From: Methylocystis sp. IM3 | GTDB taxonomy: Bacteria; Pseudomonadota; Alphaproteobacteria; Rhizobiales; Beijerinckiaceae | Length of the DNA stretch: 64,000 bases | Direction of reading: 5' to 3' | Assembly (NCBI RefSeq): GCF_038070105.1 | Contig: NZ_JBBPBZ010000002.1 | Span: 612,501-676,500, forward strand | In this document: positions 28,180 to 36,060 of the stretch, piece after piece | How the letters are laid out: each line of letters starts with the position of its first letter | Numbering within the stretch: position 1 is the stretch's first letter | Notes under the pieces: generated by a model | Seen by the model: only the letters and a program-made list of their open reading frames with translations | Databases searched by the model: none | What the model was told of the DNA's origin: nothing | Made by a program: the position numbers and the translations under genes

Positions 28180-28366
28180 GCTAATCAGCCAAGATTACTG
28201 ATTTTAGCATAAGCGCTATTTCCAACTCAGTTGTGCTTCTGCCGCACAATGCGTCAACCGGAATATGAAGGTCTCCCCTTCAAAAATTCGGTTGACGCTA
28301 TCCGTTCTCGAAAGCAAGCTATCGAAAATAGCGCTTATGCTACATCTCGTAATCGTGGCTGATTTC
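28180..28366. repeat. Long nested inverted repeat (possible MITE, origin or structured RNA)
   Basis: Outer arms of about 40 bases (28180-28220 and 28326-28366) pair almost completely. A perfect 17-base part, TAGCATAAGCGCTATTT, has its complement on the right. Inside, GCGTCAACCG (28251-28260) pairs with CGGTTGACGC (28289-28298), and GAAGG...CCTTC forms the tip. The whole 187-base block can fold into one rod with a bulge. No gene overlaps it. Confidence 0.75.
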
Positions 28367-28448
28367 CAGAGGTGGGTTGCGCAGCAAACCGCGCTGCGCA
28401 AAGTCCCTGCATTGCAGCTGCCAGCTGGCGTCAGAGATTGAAAATGAG

Positions 28449-28575
28449 CGCCCTACAGCACGGAGAGTAGGGAGAGCCGCTATACGAGTAGCGGGCAGGC
28501 GAACAGCGCAACGTAGGGCGGGTTTGTGCTGTCGCTGAAACCCGATCGCTTTGATCGTGCTGTGTCAGGTCGCTC
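28449..28575 (+). other. Hairpin-rich segment, possible structured RNA
   Basis: CGCCCTAC (28449) pairs with GTAGGGCG (28513). The enclosed CCGCTA/TAGCGG stem lies at 28477-28494. GGGTTT/AAACCC (28520-28543) and CGATC/GATCG (28543-28557) follow. Four nested or consecutive stems within 130 bases and no coding frame suggest an RNA or folded DNA site. No known RNA family was recognised. Confidence 0.4.
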
Positions 28576-28716
28576 AATGCCGAGAAGCCTGCCGAAAACG
28601 GCTCAAAAGCAGAATCTAAATAAAATGAAGATTTTATAGATATAGACGAGAGGCGCTATGGAACCCCTAAATGTGGGGCTGTATTGCCATGGTAAAGCTT
28701 CTGCATAAATAGCTGT

Positions 28717-28923
28717 ATGAGAATCTTTGAAATCATCTCCCCGGCCGACCAGCAAAAGATCACCAATCTGGATCGCACAGCCAAGCAAGCCAAATATGCA
28801 GCTCAGCGGGAACGCTATCGTCAGGCTACCAATCGCTACAATGACCGAATGAGAACCCGAAAGCCTGGTTCGAAGATGCCAAAAAGGCCAAAGCCGCCGA
28901 AACCGCCAGTCAGCCAACCTTAA
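28717..28923 (+). CDS. Small basic protein, duplicated in the island (copy 2)
   Basis: 68 residues starting MRIFEIISPADQQKI with a Lys/Pro-rich tail (MPKRPKPPKPPVSQP). It is a close homologue of the protein at 2119-2316; conservation of the reading frame between the two copies, with many synonymous-type differences, supports real coding. It sits about 60 bases upstream of the H-NS-like gene. Function unknown. Confidence 0.55.
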   Translation: MRIFEIISPADQQKITNLDRTAKQAKYAAQRERYRQATNRYNDRMRTRKPGSKMPKRPKPPKPPVSQP

Positions 28924-28984
28924 TCGTTGCAAAAAAGCCAAGCTCGGGTATTTAAGGGCTCAATGCCTAAAATGGAGAGCCTAA

Positions 28985-29353
28985 GTGAGCGACGAGTTCG
29001 CCAATCTAACCGTGCCTGAAATCCAAGCTCTGATCGATCGCGCCAGTGCTGAAATCGAGCGCCGGAAGGAAGCTGGCAGGGCGACTTTGAAGGCCGAGAT
29101 CGCCGAAAAGCTCAGGGACGCCGGTCTGGCCTTTGCCGACCTCTTCCCGGAGATTGGGAAGGGCGAAAAAGCCAAGAGTAAGTCCGATGCCCCAAAGCGG
29201 GCAGTTGCGCCGAAATTCAAGAACCATGTGTCCGGCGAGACTTGGTCCGGTCGTGGCGCTCGCCCGCCGATGTGGGTCAACATGATCCTTTCTGAGCGAG
29301 GCTGGACGATTGACCAGTTCAAAGCGTCAGAGGAATTCCTGGCTCAGAATTAG
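28985..29353 (+). CDS. H-NS family nucleoid protein
   Basis: 122 residues. The N-terminal coiled-coil segment (residues 5-45, EIQALIDRASAEIERRKEA) would mediate oligomerisation. The C-terminal DNA-binding motif SGETWSGRGARPPMWV (about 84-99) is the alphaproteobacterial H-NS/MucR-independent type. Start ATG or GTG at 28985 is followed by SDEFANLTV. H-NS proteins silence AT-rich foreign DNA, so an island-borne copy may quiet the element or host genes. It is followed by cold-shock and GapR-type genes. Confidence 0.85.
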   Translation: MSDEFANLTVPEIQALIDRASAEIERRKEAGRATLKAEIAEKLRDAGLAFADLFPEIGKGEKAKSKSDAPKRAVAPKFKNHVSGETWSGRGARPPMWVNMILSERGWTIDQFKASEEFLAQN

Positions 29354-29401
29354 TCCCTGACTTCGAGCCCGGTGATCTTCGGTATTTCGTGGAAAAAACC
29401 T

Positions 29402-29611
29402 ATGGCAAATGGTACCTTGAAATGGTTCGATCCCACGAAGGGATTTGGCTTTATTTCGCCAGACACGGGTGGCGTCGATGTCTTTGTCCATATCAGCGCG
29501 GTGGAGCGAGCTGGTTTAAGGACGCTGGCTGAAGGACAGAAGGTCTCCTTCGAAGTGTTTGTTGATCAGCGCCGAGGCAAATCTTCAGCGGAGCAGCTTC
29601 AAGTCCTCTAA
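29402..29611 (+). CDS. Cold-shock domain protein
   Basis: 69 residues from ATG 29402; the upstream start at 29372 has no homology. [21 protein letters not shown] carries RNP-1 (KGFGFI), and [12 protein letters not shown] carries RNP-2 (VFVHI). A single OB-fold CSD, single-stranded nucleic acid binding. It lies just after the H-NS-like gene on the same strand. Confidence 0.92.
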   Translation: MANGTLKWFDPTKGFGFISPDTGGVDVFVHISAVERAGLRTLAEGQKVSFEVFVDQRRGKSSAEQLQVL

Positions 29612-29628
29612 CAGAAAAAACAATCCTT

Positions 29629-29670
29629 GCCGCGATTGTCCGTTTGGGGCATTGCGGCAATTTTTTTTGA
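29629..29670 (+). terminator. Terminator after the cold-shock gene
   Basis: TTGCCGC (29627) pairs with GCGGCAA (29654-29660), flanked by a run of eight T directly after the right arm. Good rho-independent form. Confidence 0.75.
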
Positions 29671-29680
29671 TTGGATTGAT

Positions 29681-29917
29681 ATGGCTACGTTTCGAGAGCG
29701 TTTGGCAGAGTTTATCTGCGACCGATATCCCGACGAGGAAATCCCAGTCGAGGCCCTGTGCAAGGATAACAGGGGTACTTACGTGATCCCCTATGCCTGC
29801 TGTCGGTTTGACGACGAGTGGCGGAATTTCGATACAGATGAGACCGTAGCCGCGAATATCATCGGCTGGCGGCTTGTATCAGAGAAACGTCGATACAGGC
29901 CTCTCCGAAAGAGATAG
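29681..29917 (+). CDS. Hypothetical protein
   Basis: 78 residues from ATG 29681 (MATFRERLAEFICDRYPDEEIPVEALCKDNRGTYVIPY). Acidic, no membrane segment, ending in a basic tail RRYRPLRKR. Not recognised. A stem with T-run (CCGCGATTG...CATTGCGGCAATTTTTTTT) lies immediately upstream, so the cold-shock gene probably terminates there. Confidence 0.5.
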   Translation: MATFRERLAEFICDRYPDEEIPVEALCKDNRGTYVIPYACCRFDDEWRNFDTDETVAANIIGWRLVSEKRRYRPLRKR

Positions 29918-30022
29918 CGGTAGAAAGCCGTGGTTGCATCCGCCGGTAGTCCTATCAATGGAATTGGCTTGTGATGCAGGGCACAGGAGAGCGGCGATAA
30001 GGCCAGCTCTCCTTTTGTGCGG

Positions 30023-30292
30023 CTACGCAGCCTTGGCTTCCTGCGTCTCTGCAATCTCTATGGCGTGTAGATAAAGATCCAACAGAGACTCGTGCTCGTC
30101 ACGCTTGTCTTTGTCTTGCTTGCGAAGCTTCAGAATCTCTTTCAGGATTTTCACATCGAGACCTTCGCCCTTGGCTTCAGCGAAAATTTCCTTCTTACCC
30201 TCAGTGAGAGCTTTGATTTCCTCTTCGATGTGCTCGATCCGCTCAATCAAGGACAGAATGCGTTCGCCCCCGATTCCGACTGTATCTGTCAT
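30023..30292 (-). CDS. gapR: GapR/DUF2312 family nucleoid protein
   Basis: 89 residues. The long N-terminal coiled coil (ILSLIERIEHIEEEIKALTEGKKEIFAEAKGEG) followed by DVKILKEILKLRKQDK is the UPF0335/GapR signature. The Caulobacter GapR binds overtwisted AT-rich DNA and supports replication. Alphaproteobacterial phages and plasmids often carry copies. Opposite in direction to the H-NS and cold-shock genes. Confidence 0.88.
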   Translation of the reverse strand: MTDTVGIGGERILSLIERIEHIEEEIKALTEGKKEIFAEAKGEGLDVKILKEILKLRKQDKDKRDEHESLLDLYLHAIEIAETQEAKAA

Positions 30293-30495
30293 GTGCCATC
30301 TCCCTTGAGTGGCGGAAGGCTAGAGGCGGAAAGGTGAGCGAGAAGTTAAGGCTGAAGAGCCATCCACAGGGGGATTTGAGGAAATCATTAACTCAAGCTT
30401 TAATTCCGCTGCTCCAATTCGGGAACAGCGGAACCTGTTTCGAACGAATGATGATCGAATCGGGAGGGCGTGATTCGCTAGCTTCAGATGTAAAT

Positions 30496-31842
30496 TTATT
30501 CTGAAGTTTCAGAATCGTCGCGAGCCGGTGTCATATCGACTGCACCGACAGGGACCAGATCGTTTGGCTTCTTGACGAGCTTCAAGTCGTCTCGCAGTGC
30601 GTTGGGAGATTGGAGGCGTCGGGTCTTCGATGTCTTCTGTCCCGGCGCTCGTTTAGCGGTTTCATGCTCAATGCCCACTAGCACATTGGTCTGGCCATAG
30701 TGGCGCTCGATCATGGCTACCGACGTTCCCATGTTCTTCTTCAGCCAATAGACATTAGTACCGTTCTGAAGCCTGAAGGTCGCGTAGGTATGGCGAAGGC
30801 TGTAGAGCGTATGCCGGTTCCCGTTGGTGTCATGCTCAATGCCAGCGGCTCGAAGCATGGTGTAGAAGCCGGTCCAGTTCTCGATGGGCTCTCCGTCCTC
30901 GTGACAGAATACGAGATCGTCAGGCGCGGTCTTGTAGTCGCGCCTTTGCAGAATTTCGAAATATCGCTCGGCGCCGGGCTGACAGACGACAAGGCGCTCC
31001 CCGGTCTTACCTTTGACAGTACAGGTGACCCACGTGCCGTGATCATTGCTGTAGCTGCCGACATCTCGCCATTTTAGAGGGCGAGCCTCGCCCACACGCA
31101 TTCCGGAATTGACCATGATCATCACGTAGAAGCGGAGAAGCGTTCGGTCTTGTCTCACCCTTGGGTTGTTGGTCTTGAAAGGCCAGTGCATGAGGAATAG
31201 GCGCAGTTTCTCGTATTCGTCCTGCGTAAATGCCGGGCGCTTGTTGACGCTGCTCTTCTCGTGTTTGAGGAAAGGCAGCATGTTCTGCGGTACTACGCCG
31301 AGATCGACGCCATGGAGGAAGACACCTCGCAGGACCGTCCATTCCTGCTTCAGCGTAGCCTGTGTCGGCGGCTTCTTCTTCCTGCCGGTCTCTTCGAAGC
31401 CGGGACCAGTGACCCAATAATCCTGTCGCCATGCCCGGTAGGCCATCAGGTCTTTTTTCTGGATCAGTGTGATGTCCCGTTTGCCGAAATAGGGCATGAG
31501 ATAGCGATGGACCGTACCTTTGATGAGGACGTAGCGACCCTCGCTATTCCGGCCTTCCTTCCATCTCGTCTCGGCGTCTCGCAAAAATGATGATGCTACA
31601 TCCGAGAAGGTTTTCCGCTTCAGTGGCAGGGATTGAGTGACTCGCTGCTTCAGCTCCCCGAGGATGAGCAGCGCTGCCTCTTTGGCCCGCTCGAATTCCA
31701 GCTCGCCTGTGGACCTGCGCACGTAGCCGGAGTGACCCTTGATCTTGATCCGGCATTGCCACAGTGCGTCTTTGACATCGTCGCGTTGGTAGAGAGTGAT
31801 TTGGCCGTTGGCGATCGTCTGCTGGTTCTGTGCATGGGCCAT
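30496..31842 (-). CDS. Large tyrosine recombinase (integrase), intact copy
   Basis: About 448 residues from ATG 31842, a start supported by the matching boundary of copy B; an in-frame GTG at 31899 is possible. SAM-like N-terminal region at about 65-150. Catalytic residues: Arg in NSGMRVGEARPLKW, the HxxR box HTLYSLRHTYA, and probably Tyr in MIERHYGQTN. It lies head-to-tail with a second recombinase, and the pair recurs as broken copies in elements 0 and 1. It is the best candidate for the enzyme that integrates these elements at the rpsD end. Confidence 0.9.
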   Translation of the reverse strand: MAHAQNQQTIANGQITLYQRDDVKDALWQCRIKIKGHSGYVRRSTGELEFERAKEAALLILGELKQRVTQSLPLKRKTFSDVASSFLRDAETRWKEGRNSEGRYVLIKGTVHRYLMPYFGKRDITLIQKKDLMAYRAWRQDYWVTGPGFEETGRKKKPPTQATLKQEWTVLRGVFLHGVDLGVVPQNMLPFLKHEKSSVNKRPAFTQDEYEKLRLFLMHWPFKTNNPRVRQDRTLLRFYVMIMVNSGMRVGEARPLKWRDVGSYSNDHGTWVTCTVKGKTGERLVVCQPGAERYFEILQRRDYKTAPDDLVFCHEDGEPIENWTGFYTMLRAAGIEHDTNGNRHTLYSLRHTYATFRLQNGTNVYWLKKNMGTSVAMIERHYGQTNVLVGIEHETAKRAPGQKTSKTRRLQSPNALRDDLKLVKKPNDLVPVGAVDMTPARDDSETSE

Positions 31843-31940
31843 AAAGGCGAGCTCTGATTCGTTTCCTGCAATGAGCTTGGCAGTTTGCTTCTCGTACACA
31901 GCTCGGGAATGTGACAGGTGGGCACAGCGACAATGGGTAG

Positions 31941-32579
31941 CTAAATCATCTCGACGGCCGCCCGGAGCACGTTCTCGTTTAGGTCGATATATCGCTGGGT
32001 CGTGCCAATGTGCTTGTGACCTGCGAGAGCAGCAAGGACGCGGACATTCACGCCCTTATGGGCGAGCGTGGTGATGAATGTGCGCCTTCCTGAATGTGAT
32101 GTAGCCCTATCAAGACCGGCGGCGTCGTAGATATGCAGCATCACTTGGCAGAGGCCGTTGGCTGAGAATCGCTTTCCGGTTTTTGAAGCGATCAGGGGCC
32201 GGTCTGGGGCAGGGTTGGCGGGCAGGGAATTGATGTAGGCTTCCAGCTCGGATTTGAGCTGCGAGCTGATGAGCACTGTGCGGGCCGAGCTGCCCTTGGT
32301 CTGTTCGGGCGCGAGTTGGATTTCCGGCCGGATGGTGCCGTCGGGAGCGAGCACATCGTTTAGCTTTAACGCAGCTATTTCTGCGACCCGCATCCCAGCC
32401 AGCCAGCTCAGCATGAGCAAGCAGCGGTTGCGGGCAGGGAAGCGGGCCTTGGCTGTATGCTGTAGCACACGCTTCATATCGCGTTCGGTGAGGACGGGGG
32501 CCTGTTTCAATGCTTGTTCCTCCTGGCTAACAAATTGCTCGGAACAAGCATGTTTTCTGATGTTCAGGAGAGCAACCAA
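31941..32579 (-). CDS. Small tyrosine recombinase, intact copy
   Basis: 212 residues. The frame opens with a TTG at 32579, and the exact start is uncertain. Catalytic boxes: WLAGMRVAEIAAL (Arg), SKTGKRFSANG (Lys-containing beta hairpin), SHSGRRTF (HxxR) and GHKHIGTTQRYI (His, Tyr). It lacks an arm-binding domain, so it may act on core sites with the larger partner, or be an XerC-like resolvase. About 100 bases separate it from the large integrase, its downstream neighbour. Confidence 0.88.
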   Translation of the reverse strand: MVALLNIRKHACSEQFVSQEEQALKQAPVLTERDMKRVLQHTAKARFPARNRCLLMLSWLAGMRVAEIAALKLNDVLAPDGTIRPEIQLAPEQTKGSSARTVLISSQLKSELEAYINSLPANPAPDRPLIASKTGKRFSANGLCQVMLHIYDAAGLDRATSHSGRRTFITTLAHKGVNVRVLAALAGHKHIGTTQRYIDLNENVLRAAVEMI

Positions 32580-32976
32580 AGATACTGCCGAAATGAATGC
32601 AGCGATTTCAGTGGGTTATGCGCCAACATCATGAAATGTTGATTCTGTGATGTTGCGGCGGTCTGGGCGGCGTAAACAGGGTGCCCTGCGATGCATAGAA
32701 GTGCGTGATCGATACATCCGAGGGGGCGGCAGCAAAATTGGCGTTTGGCACGAAAGCCTCTGTGTGCGAAGCTTGAGGTGTCCAATTTTCCGTCGTGGCT
32801 TGGCCCATGACACCTGAGGACATTTCCAAAGGTTTATCGAGGTGCAATGGCCCGTTGCGGCAAGGCTGGTCTTGATGCAGCAAGTAGCCGGGAATGCAAA
32901 TGGCTGGCAGCCCTGTTATTGAAACCGTTTAATAGACAAGCTTAAGTGAACCGCTGGTCGACGGGAGCAAGGTTGA
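32580..32976. other. Spacer right of the recombinase pair
   Basis: Bases 32538-32650 recur at 907-1030, so this is part of the integrase module. A minus-strand frame at 32629-32883 is open (SDVSITHFYASQGTLF) but has no family, no clear ribosome site and no counterpart in the other copies. I leave it uncalled. Confidence 0.4.
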
Positions 32977-33906
32977 ATGAGATGCTTTTTGAAAACGTTT
33001 GCAGCGCTATCTCTTTTGGCTGCTCTGAACGGTTGCTCCAAGGAAGAGAGCAAGAGGCAGGCAAAACCTGCGTATCTCGGTAATTGGGTTTACGAAAAAT
33101 CTAAAGATGATTTTGAAAAGCGAGCGACTTTCAGTGCGTCTGTGAAGTCGACGGGGCCGGATAAGGCTGAGTTATATGTCGTCTGCGAGCCATGGCCAAA
33201 GGCAGTCGATCCGAGAGACTACAGAAATTTCTGGGTCGGTGTAACGGCATCGAAGTATCTCGGTGAAACGGAGCTTAACCGTTTGAGAGAAGTGAAATAC
33301 ATATTTGACGAGCAAGAACCAATTTACGACGAGTGGGACTACTCAAAGGACTCGGCTCAGAAGAATTACATTTCTGATAAAGCTACCGGCCTTCTCCCTT
33401 CATCAAAAAAATCGGCCCCTGATGTGTTTCCCTTTTTGAGTAGCTTGAGTGCCGCGAGCAAATTCAAAATTAGGCTTAAGAATTTTGATTTGGAATCGAC
33501 TGACTACGAGTTTGATGTCCGGTCTTTCGATGAGTTTTACAAGAGAATCTCCTATGACTGTGATCCGCTCGCTAAGGTCCCTCTGACAGAGGGGGCTAGC
33601 ACGCTAAAAAAACTGCACCGAAGTATTTCCGAGACAATTTGGCGGTGTGTGAAAACGGTCGGTAAAGAAGGCGGCGATCGGCGCTGTGTCGCGCAAGCCC
33701 AAGCCGCAGTGGATAAAGCTGGAGGCTCACTGAAAAAATATGCCGACAATGCTGACAGAGCACTAGTTGTCTCTGCTTGGTCAAAAGAACTCAAGGAACT
33801 GCTCGAAATCGCAAAAACGGACAAGTCTCCCTCTATCCAGGTCAATCTCCTTTATGCGACCCAGATGCTTGAGACGTCAGCTGTGAGAAAATTCAACTCG
33901 GATTAA
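32977..33906 (+). CDS. Putative lipoprotein, unknown function
   Basis: 309 residues. The N-terminal signal peptide ends in a lipobox (LLAALNGC; Cys20 would be acylated). The mature part has no recognised domain; it includes AYLGNWVYEK near the start and a C-terminal helical segment (CVAQAQAAVDKAGGSLKKYADNA, then KELLEIAK). GC content is lower than in core genes, as expected for cargo. It is divergent from or convergent with the large secreted protein to its right (convergent arrangement). Confidence 0.72.
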   Translation: MRCFLKTFAALSLLAALNGCSKEESKRQAKPAYLGNWVYEKSKDDFEKRATFSASVKSTGPDKAELYVVCEPWPKAVDPRDYRNFWVGVTASKYLGETELNRLREVKYIFDEQEPIYDEWDYSKDSAQKNYISDKATGLLPSSKKSAPDVFPFLSSLSAASKFKIRLKNFDLESTDYEFDVRSFDEFYKRISYDCDPLAKVPLTEGASTLKKLHRSISETIWRCVKTVGKEGGDRRCVAQAQAAVDKAGGSLKKYADNADRALVVSAWSKELKELLEIAKTDKSPSIQVNLLYATQMLETSAVRKFNSD

Positions 33907-33972
33907 ATCAGGGTAACCGCGCTCCCAACCAAGCCCCGATATCTTCACCGCCCTACATCTGCAGGAGCTATT

Positions 33973-35688
33973 TTACGGCGTTAATGCCGGTTTAGCACAA
34001 ATAGCCTCCGTAGCCGACGGCAACCTGCTAGGCGGAGTATCTGATAGCTCAAATAGAACGTTACCATCAGATTCGCGATAGAAAACCAGTTTGACGGGTT
34101 TCGCTATCACATCATGATTGTTGTAGAAAAATTCAACCGGGTGGTCCAAGGTCGGCTTTTGGTGGAAAAGTACAGTTCGAACGAAGGGATCTGCTAACCG
34201 CACGTATAAAATGACTCGGATATCTTTGATGATTTCCCTTGCCTGAAGATGGGGAAGCTTTAGTCTGGGTATCTCTATTATCGGACCTCGTAAGGCTAGG
34301 TTGTATTTTTCCCCTTTTTTCAGCTCGACAACTGCAGCCTTTCCAAAGGCGTTCTCTGCCACATATGATTTTCGCTCTGTCACTTCGACAGGACCTTCAA
34401 CACGTGCTTCCCTTTCGGATTTGAGATAAGGAAGCTCTCTGAAAGTGTACTCCTCGTTATCTGCATCATATTTGCCGGACAAAAATCCATCGAGCCTTAT
34501 CGGTATGTCCTTATCAAGAATGCCGTCGCATGCGGTAGCAGATCGTTTTCGTTGCGAAAATTCAGCCGTGGTTTCAAACTCGTCCTTTTCCATAATCTTG
34601 CTGCGACTCAAAGTCGCGGTTGCGGCCTCAAATAGCTGCTTTGTCGTCATTGCTTCAATTGCAGCAACCTTTGATCCGGCTTCCTTTGATAAGCCGATAA
34701 CCTGATCCGCTAGTGGCTTCAGGGCGGTCGAGATTATTCCGTGTTCTTCTCGGAGCCATTGTGAGATGGGCGCGGGCGTACTTTGTAACGACGTGCCATA
34801 AAGCATCGTCTTTCCATCTTGAACTACGGCCGGCAGAGCTACTCCTCCTGAAAATCTCGTTACAGTCGGAGTTCCGTTAACGTCCCCCAGTATAGCAACG
34901 AAAGGATCTCCATCTCGAACCGAAATAGTTAGAGCAAAGTCATCCTTCACACCCTTGCCGTAGCTATGGCAAAATAGAAAACCACCTTTTATTGTACAGC
35001 TTTCAACCATGAGCATTTGGTGGAGTTGTTTTACGTCTTCTTCAGGCATTATGCTCATCAGCCGAACGATCTCTCCGTCTTCATGGAGGAGTTTTGCCAA
35101 ACTTCCACCATTCCACCGCGTCACCTCTCCGTCCGGGCCGGCTTTTCTTGCGTCAGGACTGATCCATTTTGCATGTTTGATGGTCTTTTCAACTACACCT
35201 CTTCTTACAGTTACTACTTCTGTATCTGCCTTTTCGTCCTGATTTGCTGTCGTTATCGTGATGGTTTTAGTTTTATGGTCGACTTTTGCGATTAGGTCAT
35301 CACAGGCTGAGAGCTCGCCAATCTCAGAAACTTTGCTCGACGATATATGGAACAAGTTGCACCAGGCGGCGGCAGTGCCTGCATGTCCATGCAGTAAAAC
35401 AGTAACGTCTCCATTTGTTTCCCATACGTCGCCTATTGATGAAAAATTGTCGGTTGATATTCGCTTTTTATCAATAAAAAGAGCATAGTTGCTTAGCAAA
35501 TCACCTTCTGATTTCTTAAATCTTAATGTCAGTTTGCCTTTGCTGGTATCGCGTGCAAAAAGCTCATCCGCGGAGGGGCCGCCATACTTATTTTTCGCCA
35601 CGAGATAATCTTCGGCCTTCGCTAAAGGGCACAGCGGTAGGCTGACGAAATGCAATCCAAAAAAAACTTTGATCAGAAGTTTGTTCAA
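33973..35688 (-). CDS. Large secreted or periplasmic protein, unknown function
   Basis: 571 residues. A signal peptide (about 1-25, ends PLAKA) precedes a long soluble part with no recognised domain. The first third is beta-rich (KLTLRFKKSEGD, DVTVLLHGHAGTAAAWCNLFHISS); the HGHAGTAAAW segment looks like the start of an esterase or SH-type fold but lacks a nucleophile elbow. No membrane anchor. It faces the lipoprotein gene, with a 66-base gap between the two stops. It is cargo at the right end of element 2. Confidence 0.65.
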   Translation of the reverse strand: MNKLLIKVFFGLHFVSLPLCPLAKAEDYLVAKNKYGGPSADELFARDTSKGKLTLRFKKSEGDLLSNYALFIDKKRISTDNFSSIGDVWETNGDVTVLLHGHAGTAAAWCNLFHISSSKVSEIGELSACDDLIAKVDHKTKTITITTANQDEKADTEVVTVRRGVVEKTIKHAKWISPDARKAGPDGEVTRWNGGSLAKLLHEDGEIVRLMSIMPEEDVKQLHQMLMVESCTIKGGFLFCHSYGKGVKDDFALTISVRDGDPFVAILGDVNGTPTVTRFSGGVALPAVVQDGKTMLYGTSLQSTPAPISQWLREEHGIISTALKPLADQVIGLSKEAGSKVAAIEAMTTKQLFEAATATLSRSKIMEKDEFETTAEFSQRKRSATACDGILDKDIPIRLDGFLSGKYDADNEEYTFRELPYLKSEREARVEGPVEVTERKSYVAENAFGKAAVVELKKGEKYNLALRGPIIEIPRLKLPHLQAREIIKDIRVILYVRLADPFVRTVLFHQKPTLDHPVEFFYNNHDVIAKPVKLVFYRESDGNVLFELSDTPPSRLPSATEAICAKPALTP

Positions 35689-35861
35689 CGCGTTATCCTA
35701 TGGGTTCAATGATTTCCGCTCTGTGGTTTCTCAATTCTAGCTCATGGGTAAGCTTTGGCTAGCGAGTGTGCGTTGTATAGATCTCTTATCCACCGCTCGC
35801 ACCCCACCCACCACCCCACCATCCCGCCCAACAATCAGCTCACCGTCATCCGAGCATCTGT

Positions 35862-36060
35862 GTACCGTCTGTGTAAACTCCCACACACGCTCACGCTCAA
35901 TCTACGCTTAAATTCCCTCAATCCAATTTAGTTCATGCTTTGTTCTGTGTAGAGCGTGTGTAAAAAAATAGGCGTCAACATCTAGTATGCTGACGCCTAA
36001 ATCTTTGATATTTTTGCTATATCTTATGTATTCGACGCTAATTTTGATTAGCGCGAATAG
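35862..36060. repeat. Right attachment block 3 (element 2 / rpsD junction)
   Basis: The left half matches blocks 1 and 2: arm-like TGTACCGTCTGTGTAA at 35861, GAGCGTGTGT, the hairpin at 35970-35998 and the AATTTTGATTA stretch. The core GCGCGAATAG at 36051-36060 is the complement of the end of rpsD, after which the sequence becomes the rpsD gene itself. This is the chromosome-side junction of the tandem array. Confidence 0.9.
35961..35998 (-). terminator. rpsD terminator supplied by the integrated element
   Basis: On the minus strand AGGCGTCAGCATAC...GTTGACGCCT forms a stem (8-12 bp), followed by ATTTTTTTA. It lies about 50 bases after the rpsD stop and within the element-derived half of the attachment block. 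The same hairpin recurs at 7429-7457 and 16924-16952. Confidence 0.82.

Noticed and set aside
28180..28366. Inverted repeat as an integron attC site
   Set aside because: It lacks the paired GTTRRRY/RYYYAAC boxes in attC spacing, and no integron integrase is present.
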